This document shows, in pieces, positions 5,399 to 6,439 of a stretch of 6,439 nucleotides of DNA (position 1 is the stretch's first letter; each line of letters opens with the position of its first letter). The notes beneath the pieces were generated by a model. That model made no database searches, was not told where the DNA came from, and saw nothing but the letters and a program-made list of their open reading frames with translations. Both the position numbers and the translations under genes were made by a program. Source of the DNA: Candidatus Methanoperedentaceae archaeon (GTDB lineage Archaea > Halobacteriota > Methanosarcinia > Methanosarcinales > Methanoperedenaceae); assembly GCA_027371625.1 (NCBI GenBank), contig DAHXMQ010000132.1, positions 1-6,439 of the forward strand, given 5' to 3'.

Positions 5399-5406
5399 CA
5401 AAGGTC

Positions 5407-5775
5407 TTGGATGAAATTTTTGATAACTACTTACCTGTAGTGCTTCTCACGATTATCGGCGTTGTATTCGTGGCAATCTCTTTATTCATGTCAAGGATGG
5501 TAAGACCAAGCGATAAGACAAGGGAAAAACTATCCACATACGAATGCGCAGAAGTGCCGATAGGCGATGCACGAGTACATTATAACATCCAGTATTATCT
5601 GCTTGTGATTGTTTTCCTGATATTCGATGTGGAGGTTCTTTTCTTATACCCATGGGCTGTACAGTTCAAAAAACTTGGGGCTCTTGGTTTCTTTGAGATG
5701 GTTATCTTTATCGAAGTCCTCGTCATCGGTCTGGCTTATGCATGGAGAAAGGAGGCTTTAGAGTGGATCCAGTAA
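5407..5775 (+). CDS. fpoA: F420H2 dehydrogenase / complex I-type oxidoreductase subunit A
   Basis: 122 aa, the usual length for NuoA/FpoA. This small membrane subunit of the proton-pumping complex sits at the junction of membrane arm and peripheral arm. Three hydrophobic helices are visible (about 8-30, 62-86, 91-114). The conserved loop [20 protein letters not shown] (45-64) and [13 protein letters not shown] (73-85) are diagnostic. The start is TTG: GGAGGT lies 8 nt upstream, and the nearby ATG at 5411 is out of frame. It opens the operon whose second gene overlaps it by 13 bp. In a methane-cycling archaeon the electron donor is expected to be F420H2 with methanophenazine or menaquinone as acceptor (fpo or fqo); NADH use is unlikely but cannot be excluded from this subunit alone. 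Confidence 0.93.
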   Translation: MDEIFDNYLPVVLLTIIGVVFVAISLFMSRMVRPSDKTREKLSTYECAEVPIGDARVHYNIQYYLLVIVFLIFDVEVLFLYPWAVQFKKLGALGFFEMVIFIEVLVIGLAYAWRKEALEWIQ

Positions 5776-6413
5776 CCATCGACACCACAAAAATCAAACC
5801 TGTAGCGAGGAAGCCTCCCACGACTGCGCTTGAGAAACTGGAAGATACAGGTATGGTAGGCACACTCCTTGCCGCAAGAGAAAGAAAGGGAACGATTCTT
5901 CTGACAACAGTTGATCAGGTAATTAATTGGGGACGCCTGAGCTCTCTCTGGCCAGTACAATCAGGTCTTGCCTGCTGCGCTATTGAAATGATGGGAGTCG
6001 TCATGGCGCATCATGATATTGCGCGATTCGGTATGGAAATATTTCGAGCCAGCCCGAGGCAGGCAGACCTTATGTTCGTTGCAGGCACCGTGACAAAAAG
6101 AATGGCGCCGCGCGTGAAGCAACTGTATGAGATGATGCCAGACCCCAAATGGGTGATCTCAGTCGGCAGTTGCGCAAACACAGGCGGTCCTTATCATGAA
6201 TCGTACTCGGTCTTAAAAGGCGTGGATTTAATCATACCTGTCGATGTGTATATCCCGGGCTGTCCTCCCAGACCAGAGGCATGGATATACGCGGTTATTC
6301 AGCTTCGTGAGAAAATCAAGAATGAAGGTTACGGTGCGAAATGGGCGCTTATCACCCCGATTTTTTTCATCCTCATGAGGAATATTTCATTATCGTTGAT
6401 CAACTGCTCGTAA
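5763..6413 (+). CDS. fpoB: F420H2 dehydrogenase / complex I-type oxidoreductase subunit B (Fe-S), abnormal C-terminus
   Basis: 216 aa from the GTG at 5763. That start has GGAGG (5751-5755) 7 nt upstream; an in-frame ATG at 5742 lies deeper inside fpoA and lacks such a site. The protein carries the terminal N2 [4Fe-4S] cluster that hands electrons to the quinone or phenazine. Ligand cysteines, numbered from GTG, are C71-C72 in [10 protein letters not shown]137 in [10 protein letters not shown] and C167 in [33 protein letters not shown] (94-116) is also highly conserved in the family. The family normally ends about 20-25 residues after PGCPPRPEA, near [13 protein letters not shown] (182-194). 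Here a further hydrophobic tail of about 22 residues follows ([11 protein letters not shown]...), unlike NuoB/FpoB, suggesting a junction, frameshift or assembly fault after about 6345. Confidence 0.9.
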   Translation: MDPVTIDTTKIKPVARKPPTTALEKLEDTGMVGTLLAARERKGTILLTTVDQVINWGRLSSLWPVQSGLACCAIEMMGVVMAHHDIARFGMEIFRASPRQADLMFVAGTVTKRMAPRVKQLYEMMPDPKWVISVGSCANTGGPYHESYSVLKGVDLIIPVDVYIPGCPPRPEAWIYAVIQLREKIKNEGYGAKWALITPIFFILMRNISLSLINCS

Positions 6414-6439
6414 TCTACTATTCGCTTTTCCATGTCATC
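6329..6439 (-). CDS. Possible partial antisense ORF at the window edge
   Basis: A minus-strand frame enters from the right edge and stays open for 36 codons to a TAA at 6331-6329, antisense to the end of fpoB. It includes [20 protein letters not shown] and then [13 protein letters not shown]. The composition (acidic and basic residues, few hydrophobic runs) looks more protein-like than the plus-strand tail of fpoB opposite it. Its last few codons fall in fpoB-like sequence, so it may be the start of a foreign gene cut off at a junction. No family is recognised. It could also be a chance frame. Confidence 0.25.
   Translation of the reverse strand, partial: DDMEKRIVDYEQLINDNEIFLMRMKKIGVISAHFAP

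Noticed and set aside
1..6439. CRISPR array, tRNA or rRNA genes, insertion sequences
   Set aside because: No regularly spaced repeats, no tRNA-like conserved arms with a matching acceptor stem, and no transposase or terminal inverted repeats were seen in reading both strands.

Overview
The window reads as archaeal euryarchaeal DNA. The evidence is a protein with the eight-cysteine 'methanogenesis marker 9' domain, the first two subunits of an F420H2 dehydrogenase / complex I-type oxidoreductase, TATA-like boxes about 30-37 bp before several starts, and GGAGG-type ribosome binding sites. An anaerobic methane-cycling lineage related to Methanosarcinales is likely. An ANME-2d ('Ca. Methanoperedens')-like or other quinone-using member fits best, because the B subunit looks more like canonical NuoB than Methanosarcina FpoB; that placement is inference from memory of the families.

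Layout. 1-81 is AT-rich non-coding DNA with a small inverted repeat. 82-363 (-) encodes a small winged-helix regulator. 364-697 is a gene-poor divergent spacer unusually dense in inverted repeats. 698-1736 (+) is a two-gene unit: a small secreted lipoprotein, then a membrane protein that looks like a site-2-protease (M50) fold whose catalytic Glu is missing. 1767-2402 (-) is a VapBC-type toxin-antitoxin pair with its own promoter and a phased AACATT operator candidate. 2478-5279 (-) is a likely three-gene operon, transcribed from high to low coordinates: marker-9 flavin-barrel protein, inositol-monophosphatase-family phosphatase, NAD kinase. It ends in a hairpin plus T-rich tract. 5280-5406 is a divergent promoter region with a 7-bp inverted repeat between the two core promoters. 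5407-6413 (+) holds fpoA and fpoB, overlapping by 13 bp. The right edge looks abnormal: fpoB gains a hydrophobic tail the family does not have, and an open reading frame runs antisense out of the window.

How the genes fit together. The phosphatase and NAD kinase lie in the same order as the two halves of the fused NADP phosphatase/NAD kinase of Methanocaldococcus jannaschii, so together they probably set the NAD:NADP ratio. The marker-9 gene leads that operon and faces the F420H2 dehydrogenase operon across a shared promoter region. This suggests a redox-cofactor and energy-conservation neighbourhood specific to methane-cycling archaea. The left third (regulator, structured spacer, lipoprotein/pseudoprotease pair, toxin-antitoxin) is accessory in character.
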